Below, piece after piece: positions 15,117-24,405 of a stretch of 64,000 bases of DNA. The stretch is from Dickeya zeae NCPPB 2538. Lineage in GTDB: Bacteria; Pseudomonadota; Gammaproteobacteria; Enterobacterales; Enterobacteriaceae. The first letter of the stretch is position 1, and each line of letters starts with the position of its first letter. Under the pieces are notes generated by a model, which was given only the letters and a program-made list of their open reading frames with translations, was not told the DNA's origin and made no database searches. Location of the stretch: assembly GCF_000406165.1 (NCBI RefSeq), contig NZ_CM001977.1:1127141-1191140 (forward strand). Reading direction: 5' to 3'. The translations under genes and the position numbers were made by a program.

Positions 15117-17942
15117 TCAGCCATGTCCGGTTGGCGCGTCCGGGGGGGTAAAGCGCAGCAGCCGGTTGGCGTTGCTCACCACGGTAATCGACGAGAGCGC
15201 CATCGCTGCGCCAGCGACGACCGGGTTTAGCAGGGTGTCCGTTAAGGGGTAGAGCACACCGGCGGCAATCGGAATACCAAGCGTGTTGTAGATAAACGCA
15301 CCCAGCAGGTTCTGCTTCATGTTGCCCAGTGTCGCCCGGGAAAGTGCCAGCGCATCGGCAACACCGTGCAGACTATGGCGCATCAGCGTCATGGTCGCGG
15401 TTTCTACGGCGATATCGCTGCCACTGCCCATGGCGATTCCGACGTCGGCCTGTGCCAATGCTGGTGCATCGTTGATACCATCACCAATCATCGCCACCCG
15501 TTTCCCCTGCGATTGCAACTGGCGAATGGCGTCGGCTTTACCGTCCGGTAATACTCCGGCGATGACCTGATCAATACCCGCTTCACGGGCAATGGTCTGG
15601 GCTGTCGCTGCATTATCGCCCGTGAGCATCACCAGTTGATAACCCTGTTGATGTAACCGTTGCAGCGCACTCACGCTATCCTGACGCAGGGTGTCCTGCA
15701 CGGAAAATAGCGCCACTATCTGGCCGTTAGCTGCCAGCAACACAGGGGTCATGCCATCTGTCGACTGTTTTTCCAGCCAGTAACGCGGCGAATTTTCACC
15801 GTCAGCCAGTGTGACCTGATGCTGTTCCAGCAACGCCGGGTTGCCGAGCAGCAGTGACGTGTCGCCTGCCTGGCCGCTGACGCCTAACCCCGGCAGGGTG
15901 CGAAATTGTGTCACGGTACTGAGTGGGATGCCATCAGCACGCTGAACTATCGCCTGCGCCAGTGGGTGATGAGCGCCTTGCTCCAGCGATGCAGCCCAGC
16001 TCAGTGCCTGAGATTCGCTGACACCACCGAATGTATGCAGGGCCACCACACGTGGCTTACCTTCTGTCAGGGTGCCGGTTTTATCGAACACCAGTACATC
16101 AAGCTGGCTGGCCTGCTGTAGTGCCTGCGCGTTTCGCACCAGTATGCCCAACTCGGCGGCTCGCCCGACGCCGGAGATTATCGACATCGGCGTTGCCAGC
16201 CCCAATGCGCAAGGACAGGCGATGATAAGCACGGTTGTCACGATCACCAGCGTGTACACGAGGTGGGGTTCCGGGCCGACAACATACCAGATAGCACCGC
16301 TCAACAAGGCTATCGCCACCACAACCGGTACGAAGACAGCGGAAATCCGGTCAGCCAACTGGCCGATGGCGGGTTTACTGCTCTGTGCCTGACGCACCAG
16401 ATGAATAATACGGGCCAGCGTGGTCTGGTTGCCGATAGCACCAGCGCGCAGGGTTGCACTCCCATCCTGTACCTGTGTTCCCGCGTGTACGTTATCACCG
16501 GCCGATTTCTGTTGCGGGAGTGCTTCGCCGGTGAGCATGGCTTCGTCAACCCACAACTCGCCTTGCTCCAGTTCACCATCTACCGGAATACGGTCGCCGG
16601 TGGTCAGGCGCAGCGTCATACCGGTTTGCACCTGCGAAAGCGGAATAACACGGTCACCTTGTGCGGTGACCAAACGGGCGGTGGGCGGCGTCAAATCCAG
16701 CAATCGCTCCAGCGCCTGCGATGAGCGTTGACGTGCCCGTTGTTCCAGCGCGTGACCAAGATTGATCAAACCGATGATCATGGCGCTGGCTTCGTAGTAA
16801 AGATGACGAGCTTCCATCGGGAAGGCAGTCGGCCACAGGTTGACCGTAATGGAGTAAAGCCAGGCTGCACCGGTACCGAGTGCCACCAGGGTATCCATGG
16901 TCGCGCCGCCGTTCATCAGGCTACGCCAGGCATTGCGATAGAAATGCCCGCCAGCGGCGATCATGACCGCCAGCGTCAACACCCCAACCAGTAACCACCC
17001 GGTACGATTGTGGTCGGTGAGCATCATGTTATCGCCGATCATGCCCCAAACCATCAGTGGAATACCGAGTGCCAGGCCGAGAGCGGCCTGCCAGCGAAAA
17101 CGCCGCACCGCCTGACGCGATGTGTGCTCTTGCCGGGCGCGCCGCTCGGCTTCATCAAGGATGATTTCCGCACCGTAGCCAGCGTTTTGTACCGCATCGA
17201 TCAGCGCCTGATGCGCTACGCTGCCGCTGACCAGTGCGCTGCGTTCGGCCAGATTGACGTGTGCCTGTGTTACGCCGGGAACCCGTTGCAGCGCTGACTG
17301 TACCCGGCTGACGCAACTGGCGCAGCTCATACCGCTTAATAACAACTGGACCGTATTGTCATCACTCGCGACGAGGTTGTCGGCTGGCGCGACGCCAGCC
17401 GGTAGCGAGTGGGCCGTGCTCAGGTCGACAACGGCACCTGTATCGATAGCGTCGGTGTTTGCCGGAACAGAGGTAAAAGCCGCTGACAGCCTGTCCGGCG
17501 AGGTGGCGTCGAATGTCAGCGGCTCAGATTTTGGGTGGTGGCTCTCCGCTGCCAGCGTGGCATGGAAACCGGCCTGCTCAATGGCAGCTACCAGCGTTTG
17601 CGGGTCGGCATCACCATAAACTGCCGCCTGTTGCAGGGTAATGTCCGCTGCGGCGACACCCGGTACCGCTTCCAGCGCTTTACGGGTTGATGCCACGCAA
17701 TGCTGGCAATTGAGGCCGGAGAGTTGCAGGGTAGCATTGGGGATGGCTGGGCTGGCTTCATAACCGGCTTCTTCGATGGCGGTTATCAGTGTTTGGGGAT
17801 CCGCATCACCGGTAACGTTGGCGTGTTTCAGTGATATATCAACCTGTTCCACATCCGGCCGGGACTCCAGGGCTTTTTTTACCCTGCCGACGCAGTGTTC
17901 ACAGGATAATCCCTGTAATGAAAGACGTATGGTTTGCGACAT
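15117..17942 (-). CDS. copA: Cu(I)-exporting P1B-type ATPase CopA with three metal-binding domains
   Basis: Inner-membrane copper pump of 941 residues; E. coli CopA has 834. Three N-terminal heavy-metal-associated domains carry CxxC pairs at C14/C17, C79/C82 and C207/C210, where E. coli has two. The membrane CPC motif lies in IIACPCALGLATP, the phosphorylation motif is DKTGTLTEG, and the hinge is GDGINDAPALAQADVGIAMG. The start ATG at 17942 matches the E. coli N-terminus MSQTI. It is divergent from cueR across a CueR-type promoter. Copper-specific function is well supported by motifs and context. Confidence 0.96.
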   Translation of the reverse strand: MSQTIRLSLQGLSCEHCVGRVKKALESRPDVEQVDISLKHANVTGDADPQTLITAIEEAGYEASPAIPNATLQLSGLNCQHCVASTRKALEAVPGVAAADITLQQAAVYGDADPQTLVAAIEQAGFHATLAAESHHPKSEPLTFDATSPDRLSAAFTSVPANTDAIDTGAVVDLSTAHSLPAGVAPADNLVASDDNTVQLLLSGMSCASCVSRVQSALQRVPGVTQAHVNLAERSALVSGSVAHQALIDAVQNAGYGAEIILDEAERRARQEHTSRQAVRRFRWQAALGLALGIPLMVWGMIGDNMMLTDHNRTGWLLVGVLTLAVMIAAGGHFYRNAWRSLMNGGATMDTLVALGTGAAWLYSITVNLWPTAFPMEARHLYYEASAMIIGLINLGHALEQRARQRSSQALERLLDLTPPTARLVTAQGDRVIPLSQVQTGMTLRLTTGDRIPVDGELEQGELWVDEAMLTGEALPQQKSAGDNVHAGTQVQDGSATLRAGAIGNQTTLARIIHLVRQAQSSKPAIGQLADRISAVFVPVVVAIALLSGAIWYVVGPEPHLVYTLVIVTTVLIIACPCALGLATPMSIISGVGRAAELGILVRNAQALQQASQLDVLVFDKTGTLTEGKPRVVALHTFGGVSESQALSWAASLEQGAHHPLAQAIVQRADGIPLSTVTQFRTLPGLGVSGQAGDTSLLLGNPALLEQHQVTLADGENSPRYWLEKQSTDGMTPVLLAANGQIVALFSVQDTLRQDSVSALQRLHQQGYQLVMLTGDNAATAQTIAREAGIDQVIAGVLPDGKADAIRQLQSQGKRVAMIGDGINDAPALAQADVGIAMGSGSDIAVETATMTLMRHSLHGVADALALSRATLGNMKQNLLGAFIYNTLGIPIAAGVLYPLTDTLLNPVVAGAAMALSSITVVSNANRLLRFTPPDAPTGHG

Positions 17943-18025
17943 AATAATATTCCTCGGTGATCACAGCAGACTGTCAAAGGCATTGACCGCCGTCGTGATT
18001 TTGATTAGTTCTAAGCACTACCTGA

Positions 18026-18056
18026 AGCGTAAACCTTCCAGCAAGGGAAGGGTCAA
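18026..18056 (-). promoter_or_regulatory. CueR-controlled copA promoter with CueR dyad
   Basis: On the minus strand TTGACC (18056-18051) and TACGCT (18031-18026) are separated by 19 bp, the long spacer typical of MerR-family promoters. The spacer contains the dyad CCTTCC / GGAAGG (18034-18039 and 18046-18051 on the plus strand), matching the E. coli copA operator closely. It ends about 10 bp before the cueR start, so it may also affect cueR. Confidence 0.92.
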
Positions 18057-18065
18057 GGGGGAATC

Positions 18066-18497
18066 ATGAATATCAGTGATGTGGCGAAAAAAACCGGACT
18101 GACCAGCAAGACTATCCGTTTCTATGAAGAAAAGGGACTGATGACGGCGCCGCTGCGATGCGAAAATGGTTACCGCAGTTATGATCTTCACCATATCGAA
18201 GAGCTAACGCTGTTGCGTCAGGCGCGTCAGGTGGGGTTCACGCTGGAGGAGTGTCGTGAACTGGTCACCTTGTTCAATGATCCGATGCGGCACAGTGCCG
18301 ATGTGAAAGCCCGCACATTACAGAAAGTGCAGGATATCGAGCAGCAGATAGAAGAGCTTAAGTCGATGCGTCAGCGTTTACTAACGTTGGCAGAGTCCTG
18401 CCCCGGTGACAGTAGCGCAGAATGCCCGATCATTACCCAACTGGCAGGGTGCTGCCATACTGGCGCAGGTGGGCAGGGTAAGCACCCACAGCCTTAG
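18066..18497 (+). CDS. cueR: Copper-responsive MerR-family regulator CueR
   Basis: 143-residue activator that senses Cu(I) and switches on copA. The N-terminal winged helix starts MNISDVAKKTGLTSKTIRFYEEKG. The copper-binding cysteines C112 and C120 are in SCPGDSSAECPII, followed by the CCH motif of the CueR tail. In register with E. coli CueR (135 residues), with a few extra C-terminal residues. The ATG has AAGGGGG upstream. It is divergent from copA. Confidence 0.96.
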   Translation: MNISDVAKKTGLTSKTIRFYEEKGLMTAPLRCENGYRSYDLHHIEELTLLRQARQVGFTLEECRELVTLFNDPMRHSADVKARTLQKVQDIEQQIEELKSMRQRLLTLAESCPGDSSAECPIITQLAGCCHTGAGGQGKHPQP

Positions 18498-18513
18498 AAT
18501 CTATCCCATGATA

Positions 18514-18963
18514 TTACGCACGCGGCTTGACCTGTAGCGTAATGCCTTCCACGGCGGTGACTTCCACCACGGTGCCAGCAGGCAGGTCTTGCTCCGCCTG
18601 GATGCGCCAACTGCTGTCGCCAATGTTGATGCGACCAAAGCCGTTAACCAGCGGTTCGCTCAACGTGGTATGCAGGCCAATTAACTGCTGCCCACGCTGA
18701 TTGAGCACCGGAGAGGGCTGTTTTTCAAGGCGGCGACGTAACCACTGCCACCATGATAACGCGGCAATCACTGTGAGTACGGCAAAGGCGGTAGATTGCC
18801 AGGCCCAGTCCAGCGGTAATAGCCAGGCAAGAATGCCGGTGAGCAGTGCCGCGACACCGCTCCACAGCAAGTAACCGGCGGCACCCAGCATTTCAGCCGC
18901 CAGCAGCAACCCGCCGAGCGATAACCAGAACCAGTGGGCGTTTTCCAACACCAGCGCCATCAT
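18514..18963 (-). CDS. ybbJ: NfeD-family membrane protein YbbJ
   Basis: 149-residue membrane protein with hydrophobic helices in residues about 8-70 and a C-terminal OB-fold NfeD domain ending with GTVVEVTAVEGITLQVKP. It starts 2 bp after the stop of qmcA on the same strand, so the two are translated as one unit. NfeD proteins partner with SPFH proteins such as QmcA at the inner membrane. Same order as in E. coli. Confidence 0.92.
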   Translation of the reverse strand: MMALVLENAHWFWLSLGGLLLAAEMLGAAGYLLWSGVAALLTGILAWLLPLDWAWQSTAFAVLTVIAALSWWQWLRRRLEKQPSPVLNQRGQQLIGLHTTLSEPLVNGFGRINIGDSSWRIQAEQDLPAGTVVEVTAVEGITLQVKPRA

Positions 18964-18965
18964 GA

Positions 18966-19880
18966 CTATTTTCTCCGGTCTGCCTGACTCTCTTTGATAA
19001 GTTCACTGATGCCGCCAATGGTGCCCATCAGGTTGCTGGCGTCTAATGGCATCATGATCACTTTGCTGTTGTTGGCAGACCCGATGGTTTGCAGCGCGTC
19101 GGTATATTTCTGCGCCACGAAGTAATTGATTGCCTGGATGTTGCCTGCGGCAATGGCTTCAGACACCATTTGGGTGGCGCGGGCTTCCGCTTCTGCTGCA
19201 CGTTCCCGCGCTTCGGCTTCGAGAAAGGCGGATTGACGCTCCCCCTCGGCTTTGAGAATTTGCGCCTGTTTTTCCCCTTCGGCTTTCAGTATCGCGGCCT
19301 GTCGCACCCCTTCCGCTTCCAGAATATCGGCGCGTTTGGTTCGCTCTGCTTTCATCTGAGCATTCATCGAGGCAATCAACTCAGCTGGCGGGCGCACGTC
19401 ACGAATTTCGATGCGGGTAACTTTGATACCCCAGGGGTTAGTGGCTTCGTCAACGATATGCAACAACCGGGTGTTGATACTGTCGCGCTGCGATAGCATT
19501 TCATCGAGCTCCATCGAACCGAGCACAGTACGAATGTTGGTCATGGTCAGGTTGATGATGGCCAGTTCCAGATTACTGACTTCATAGGCGGCGCGGGAAG
19601 CATCTACCACCTGAATAAAGCAGACGGCGTCGATGGTAACGTTGGCGTTATCCTTGGAGATGATTTCCTGCGATGGGATGTCCAGCACCTGCTCCATCAT
19701 ATTAATTTTGCGGCCGATTCTGTCCATAAACGGCACCATCAGGTTCAGGCCGGGCATCAGCGTGCGGGTATAGCGGCCAAAGCGCTCCACTGTCCACTGA
19801 TAGCCTTGCGGTACGATTTTGATACCAGACCAGACGATCACCAGCGCAACGACAATCAGAACCGGGATAAAGGTCAGCAT
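18966..19880 (-). CDS. qmcA: SPFH-domain membrane protein QmcA
   Basis: 304-residue stomatin/prohibitin-like protein, anchored by an N-terminal membrane segment (about residues 2-22, FIPVLIVVALVIVW). The SPFH domain starts with GYQWTVERFGRYTRTLMPGLN. A long charged coiled coil with repeated ILKAEGEKQ-type units lies around residues 190-240. Family members build large membrane assemblies and may control FtsH. The ATG at 19880 follows GGAGAAC. In E. coli fetAB and the ybb genes follow; here the upstream side is the nrd operon. Confidence 0.94.
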   Translation of the reverse strand: MLTFIPVLIVVALVIVWSGIKIVPQGYQWTVERFGRYTRTLMPGLNLMVPFMDRIGRKINMMEQVLDIPSQEIISKDNANVTIDAVCFIQVVDASRAAYEVSNLELAIINLTMTNIRTVLGSMELDEMLSQRDSINTRLLHIVDEATNPWGIKVTRIEIRDVRPPAELIASMNAQMKAERTKRADILEAEGVRQAAILKAEGEKQAQILKAEGERQSAFLEAEARERAAEAEARATQMVSEAIAAGNIQAINYFVAQKYTDALQTIGSANNSKVIMMPLDASNLMGTIGGISELIKESQADRRK

Positions 19881-20013
19881 GTGCTCTGTTCTCCGTGGGT
19901 TTCTCCTGTGGAAAGTGTAACGCAGGATAGCCTAACTGGCGTAGTAAAGTTACGGGTGAACAAGGGATTATGCGAGCCTGCCTGTAAAGCAGGCTGCAAG
20001 AGCAAAACACCGA

Positions 20014-20274
20014 TTACATATCCAGTTCGATGTCATCTACTGGCATACAACAGCAGGGTAGAATTTCGTCCCGTTGCAGGCAGGCAAGCGGTGTTTCCCG
20101 GTAGGCGACTTTGCCTTTGGTGAGACGTAGTCGGCAGGAGCCGCAATAACCAGAACGACACTGGTACTCGACCGGCACACGCTGGGATTCGAGCGCTTCC
20201 AACAAAGTGGCGTGTTCGTCAGAGCAAAGCAACTGCGCCCCTGACAGGCGCAGTGTAATGGTGGGAGCCGTCAT
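20014..20274 (-). CDS. yfaE: 2Fe-2S ferredoxin YfaE for ribonucleotide reductase
   Basis: 86-residue plant-type ferredoxin. Cluster ligands are C39, C44 and C47 in CRSGYCGSC plus a cysteine of the PCCCMP motif (74-76). YfaE helps maintain the diferric-tyrosyl cofactor of NrdB. It starts 5 bp after the nrdB stop on the same strand, giving the operon nrdA-nrdB-yfaE as in E. coli. Confidence 0.94.
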   Translation of the reverse strand: MTAPTITLRLSGAQLLCSDEHATLLEALESQRVPVEYQCRSGYCGSCRLRLTKGKVAYRETPLACLQRDEILPCCCMPVDDIELDM

Positions 20275-20279
20275 CGTGA

Positions 20280-21410
20280 TTACAGTTGGAAGTCGCTAAG
20301 GTCGTCGGTGTTGATTTCTGAGTCAATCTGGCCGACCAAATAGGAGCTGACTTCCACTTCCTGCGGTGCCACCTGCACGTTATCCGACACCAGCCAGGCA
20401 TTGATCCACGGAATGGGGTTGGTGCGGGTTTCAAATGGCAACGGTAGACCAACTGCCTGCATGCGGATGTTGGTGATGTATTCAACATACTGGCACAGGA
20501 TGTCCTTGTTCAGGCCGATCATCGAGCCGTCGCGGAACAGGTATTCCGCCCACTCTTTTTCCTGTTGTGCCGCCAGCACGAACAGATCGTAGCATTGCTG
20601 CTGGCACTCTTCCGCGACCTTGGCCATTTCCGGGTCGTCCTGGCCTGCGCGCATCAGGTTGAGCATGTGCTGGGTGCCAGTGAGGTGCAATGCTTCATCG
20701 CGGGCGATCAGCTTGATGATTTTGGCGTTGCCTTCCATCAGTTCGCGCTCGGCGAAGGCGAAAGAGCAGGCGAAGCTAACGTAGAAACGAATGGCTTCCA
20801 GCGCGTTAACGCTCATCAGGCACAGATAGAGTTTTTTCTTCAACTCGTAGAGGTTGACGGTCACGGTCTTGCCGTTGACCTGATGGGTACCTTCTCCCAG
20901 CAGATGGTAGTAGCTGGTCAGCTCAATCAGCTCATCGTAGAAGCCGGAGATGTCTTTAGCCCGTTTGAGGATTTCCTCATTGGTGACGATGTCGTCAAAC
21001 ACTATCGACGGATCGTTGACGATATTCCGAATAATGTGGGTATAGGAACGGGAGTGAATCGTTTCCGAGAACGCCCAGGTTTCCACCCAGGTTTCCAGTT
21101 CCGGGATGGAAATGAGCGGCAGCAAGGCGACGTTAGGACTGCGGCCCTGAATGGAATCCAGCAAGGTCTGGTATTTCAGGTTGCTGATAAAAATGTGTTT
21201 CTCGTGTTCTGGTAGCGCCTGATAGTCGATACGGTCGCGGGAAACGTCTACCTCTTCCGGGCGCCAGAAGAAGGACAGCTGTTTTTCGATCAGCTTTTCG
21301 AAAATGTCATATTTCTGCTGATCGTAGCGCGCCACATTAACCGGCTGGCCGAAAAACATCGGCTCCAGCAACTGATCGTTTTTATTCTGTGAAAAAGTGG
21401 TATAAGCCAT
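20280..21410 (-). CDS. nrdB: Class Ia ribonucleotide reductase, beta subunit
   Basis: Radical-generating subunit, 376 residues as in E. coli. The ATG at 21410 has GGAGAGA upstream and yields MAYTTFSQNKND; five further codons upstream are not needed. The radical tyrosine Y122 is in TIHSRSYTHI, and iron ligands lie in FAERELMEGN and ARDEALHLTGTQHM. The C-terminal tail INTDDLSDFQL binds NrdA. Middle gene of nrdA-nrdB-yfaE. Confidence 0.97.
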   Translation of the reverse strand: MAYTTFSQNKNDQLLEPMFFGQPVNVARYDQQKYDIFEKLIEKQLSFFWRPEEVDVSRDRIDYQALPEHEKHIFISNLKYQTLLDSIQGRSPNVALLPLISIPELETWVETWAFSETIHSRSYTHIIRNIVNDPSIVFDDIVTNEEILKRAKDISGFYDELIELTSYYHLLGEGTHQVNGKTVTVNLYELKKKLYLCLMSVNALEAIRFYVSFACSFAFAERELMEGNAKIIKLIARDEALHLTGTQHMLNLMRAGQDDPEMAKVAEECQQQCYDLFVLAAQQEKEWAEYLFRDGSMIGLNKDILCQYVEYITNIRMQAVGLPLPFETRTNPIPWINAWLVSDNVQVAPQEVEVSSYLVGQIDSEINTDDLSDFQL

Positions 21411-21572
21411 GGTCTCTCCAAACAAGCCAACAGCGCGGCCCGAGGGCGGCGCTGTTAAACCTCTGTAACCCGAGCGGGCTATGTCGCCGCTACCCTGTCA
21501 GGCTAACCGCGACGAGATGAGGAAGTCGTCATTGCGGGGGGAACCGCCAGTGCGGCTCCCCCAGCGCCGTGC

Positions 21573-23861
21573 TTAGATTTTACACGCGCCGCTTTCGCAG
21601 CCGTCATCCTGCGGTGCAGAGTCCAGCAGGTCGTCCTGCGCATCTTCGGCACCGTCGCGGGTGTTTTGGTAGTAGAGGGTTTTCAACCCAAATTTGTACG
21701 CTGTGAGCAGATCTTTGAGCAACTGCGTCATCGGCACTTTGCCTGACGGGAAACGCGCCGGGTCGTAGTTGGTGTTGGCTGAAATCGCCTGATCGACGAA
21801 TTTCTGCATCAGACCAACCAATTGCAGGTAACCATCGTTAGACGGCATATCCCACAGCAACTCATAGGCGTTTTTCAGCGTTTCGTACTCTGGCACCACC
21901 TGACGCAGAATACCGTCTTTGGATGCTTTGACGCTGATGTGGCCGCGCGGAGGCTCGATGCCGTTGGTAGCATTGGAGATCTGCGACGACGTTTCCGACG
22001 GCATCAGTGCTGACAGCGTAGAGTTACGCAGACCATAGGTCTGGATATCCTTACGCAGCGTTTCCCAGTCATAATGCAGCGGTTCACTGCAAATATTGTC
22101 CAGATCACGCTTGTAGCTGTCGATTGGCAAAATGCCCTGCGAATAGGTGGTTTCGTTGAACCACGGGCAGGCACCCTGTTCGCGCGCCAACTGATTCGAG
22201 GCTTTCAGCAGATAGTACTGGATGGCTTCGAAGGTCCGGTGCGTCAGGTTATTAGCGCTACCGTCGGAGTAACGCACACCGTGTTTCGCCAGATAGTAGG
22301 CGAAGTTGATAACACCAATACCCAACGTACGGCGGCCCATCGCGCCGCGTTTCGCAGCCGGAATCGGGTAGTCCTGATAATCGAGCAGGGCATCCAGCGC
22401 ACGTACTGCTAATATCGCCAGCTCTTCCAGTTCATGCAGTGAACTGATAGCGCCCAGGTTAAAGGCTGACAGGGTGCACAGTGCGATTTCGCCGTTTTCA
22501 TCGTTGACGTCTTCCAGCGGTTTGGTCGGCAACGCGATTTCCAGACACAGGTTGGATTGGCGCACCGGTGCAACCTGCGGATCAAACGGGCTGTGCGTGT
22601 TGCAGTGGTCGACGTTCTGAATATAAATACGACCTGTGGAGGCTCGTTCCTGCATCATCAGCGAGAACAGTTCGGCGGCTTTGAGCTGTTTTTTGCGGAT
22701 GCTGTCGTCCTGCTCGTATTTCACGTACAGGCGTTCAAATTCATCCTGATTGTTGAAGAAGGCGTCGTACAACCCCGGGACATCGGACGGGCTAAACAGC
22801 GTAATGTCTTCGCCTTTCACCAGACGCTGGTACATCAGCTTGTTGAGCTGTACACCGTAGTCAAGGTGGCGCACGCGGTTGCCTTCCACGCCACGGTTGT
22901 TTTTCAACACCAGCAGGCTTTCCACTTCCAGATGCCACAGCGGGTAAAACAGTGTGGCCGCGCCGCCACGCACCCCGCCCTGAGAGCAGGATTTCACCGC
23001 GGTCTGGAAGTGCTTATAGAATGGGATACAGCCAGTGTGGAAGGCTTCACCACCACGGATCGGGCTGCCCAGTGCACGAATACGGCCCGCGTTGATGCCG
23101 ATGCCGGCGCGCTGGGACACGTATTTCACGATAGCGCTGGATGTCGCATTGATGGAGTCCAGGCTATCGCCACATTCGATCAGCACGCAAGAACTGAACT
23201 GGCGGGTCGGCGTACGCACGCCAGACATAATCGGCGTTGGCAGCGAGATTTTGAACGTCGATACGGCGTCATAGAAACGCTTGACGTAGTCCAGCCGGGT
23301 TTCACGCGGGTAGCTGGAAAACAGGCAAGCGGCGACCAGAATGTACAGGAACTGGGCGCTTTCGTAGATGTCACCGGTCACGCGGTTTTGGACCAGATAT
23401 TTCCCTTCCAGCTGTTTTACGGCTGCATAGGAGAAATTCATGTCACGCCAGTGATCGATGAAAGCGTCCATGTGAGCGAATTCTTCTTCCGTGTAATCTT
23501 CCAGCAAATGGCGATCGTACTTACCCATCTCGACCATTTTCACCACGTGATCATACAACTTCGGTGGTTCGAACTGGCCGTAGGCTTTTTTGCGAAGATG
23601 AAAGATAGCCAGACGAGCAGCGAGATACTGATAGTCGGGGCTTTCGCGAGAGATCAGGTCAGCCGCAGCCTTGATGATCGTCTCGTGGATATCGGCAGTT
23701 TTGATGCCGTCGTAGAATTGGATGTGGGAACGCAGTTCTACCTGAGAAACAGAGACATTGTGTAACCCTTCTGCTGCCCAGGTGATTACCCGGTGGATTT
23801 TGTCCAGATTGATGCGTTCTTTACTGCCATCGCGTTTGGTAACAAGCAGACTCTGGTTCAT
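21573..23861 (-). CDS. nrdA: Class Ia ribonucleotide reductase, alpha subunit
   Basis: Catalytic subunit of 762 residues that reduces ribonucleoside diphosphates. The N-terminal ATP cone starts MNQSLLVTKRDGSKERI. Active-site elements include RQFSSCVLIECGDS, SNLCLEI (catalytic Cys and Glu) and the C-terminal redox pair in CESGACKI. SETSSQISNATNGIEPPRG is also conserved. The ATG at 23861 was chosen by alignment with E. coli (761 residues); GGTG lies 8 bp upstream. Its upstream region carries NrdR boxes and a DnaA box. Confidence 0.97.
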   Translation of the reverse strand: MNQSLLVTKRDGSKERINLDKIHRVITWAAEGLHNVSVSQVELRSHIQFYDGIKTADIHETIIKAAADLISRESPDYQYLAARLAIFHLRKKAYGQFEPPKLYDHVVKMVEMGKYDRHLLEDYTEEEFAHMDAFIDHWRDMNFSYAAVKQLEGKYLVQNRVTGDIYESAQFLYILVAACLFSSYPRETRLDYVKRFYDAVSTFKISLPTPIMSGVRTPTRQFSSCVLIECGDSLDSINATSSAIVKYVSQRAGIGINAGRIRALGSPIRGGEAFHTGCIPFYKHFQTAVKSCSQGGVRGGAATLFYPLWHLEVESLLVLKNNRGVEGNRVRHLDYGVQLNKLMYQRLVKGEDITLFSPSDVPGLYDAFFNNQDEFERLYVKYEQDDSIRKKQLKAAELFSLMMQERASTGRIYIQNVDHCNTHSPFDPQVAPVRQSNLCLEIALPTKPLEDVNDENGEIALCTLSAFNLGAISSLHELEELAILAVRALDALLDYQDYPIPAAKRGAMGRRTLGIGVINFAYYLAKHGVRYSDGSANNLTHRTFEAIQYYLLKASNQLAREQGACPWFNETTYSQGILPIDSYKRDLDNICSEPLHYDWETLRKDIQTYGLRNSTLSALMPSETSSQISNATNGIEPPRGHISVKASKDGILRQVVPEYETLKNAYELLWDMPSNDGYLQLVGLMQKFVDQAISANTNYDPARFPSGKVPMTQLLKDLLTAYKFGLKTLYYQNTRDGAEDAQDDLLDSAPQDDGCESGACKI

Positions 23862-23936
23862 GTGGCGTAGCACCTGTTTTTTGACACGAGTTTTGTTTTT
23901 ATCGGCCCCCCCGCTGCTTCATTTACAAAAAACGCA

Positions 23937-23952
23937 AACAAAAAAATAGTGT
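23937..23952. promoter_or_regulatory. NrdR box, promoter-proximal, one half degenerate
   Basis: The right half ATAGTGT is identical to the NrdR consensus ACACTATATATAGTGT; the left half is an A tract. Its centre is exactly 32 bp from the centre of the second box, the three-turn spacing known for NrdR box pairs. Confidence 0.7.
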
Positions 23953-23968
23953 TTTCTGTCAGAAGTAA

Positions 23969-23984
23969 ACACTATATATAGGGG
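23969..23984. promoter_or_regulatory. NrdR box, upstream
   Basis: ACACTATATATAGGGG matches 13 of 16 positions of the NrdR consensus. It pairs with the box at 23937-23952. NrdR is an ATP/dATP-responsive repressor of ribonucleotide reductase genes. Confidence 0.82.
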
Positions 23985-24054
23985 GTGGGCCAGCTTTTGA
24001 TAACAAGATAATGTGAAAAGTGGCGTATTGCAAGTGAGCAAAATGGGGCTCTCT

Positions 24055-24063
24055 TGTGGATAA
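24055..24063 (-). promoter_or_regulatory. DnaA box upstream of nrdA
   Basis: TGTGGATAA on the plus strand is the complement of the perfect DnaA box TTATCCACA. DnaA is known to regulate E. coli nrdAB from such boxes, so the position about 195 bp upstream of the nrdA start is meaningful. Confidence 0.7.
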
Positions 24064-24305
24064 CATAGGGAATAAATGTTACAAGCGCGCTAAATCCCAG
24101 CCACTGTGCGGCTTCCTTATTTTGTCAACCGCAGGGGATAAAAAATAAAAAAATTGATCAACCGCCGGTTTCTTGTCCTGTTGCCGCGCTCGCGTTATGA
24201 CTAAAACCGTGTTTCAGACAAGTTGTTAGGAATAATCTGAGTTTGATCTGTTGCCCAATTGTTGATAAGGCGCAGTTTATGCCAGGAAACTTATTCTCCA
24301 TTGAT

Positions 24306-24334
24306 AAAAAAGCCGGTGGAGTGAACACCGGCTT
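24306..24334 (-). terminator. Rho-independent terminator of ubiG
   Basis: On the minus strand AAGCCGGTG (24334-24326) pairs with CACCGGCTT (24318-24310) around a 7-nt loop and runs into T residues. It lies about 70 bp after the ubiG stop. Confidence 0.9.
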
Positions 24335-24405
24335 GCGTCATGAAAGCGATATACCGTTAACAAAGACATATACCGCTAACGGTTACGCCTGACTGCTCTG
24401 TGTGA

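Larger units (their letters stand above)
23862..24405. other. nrdA regulatory region and ubiG 3' flank
   Basis: This 544-bp gap has no gene. From left to right it holds the nrdA leader, two NrdR-type boxes, a DnaA box, AT-rich sequence to about 24240, and the ubiG terminator. E. coli has yfaL here; no trace was seen. Confidence 0.7.

Noticed and set aside
17640..17760. Programmed frameshift in copA like the E. coli CopA(Z) site after the first metal domain
   Set aside because: The sequence after domain 1 lacks the E. coli slippery heptamer, and a -1 shift there meets no early stop (about 20 codons remain open). No evidence for a short CopZ product.
22557..23765. 402-codon open frame on the plus strand across nrdA
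   Set aside because: It has the composition of a shadow frame (Val, Phe, His and Gln rich) and lies wholly opposite a highly conserved gene.
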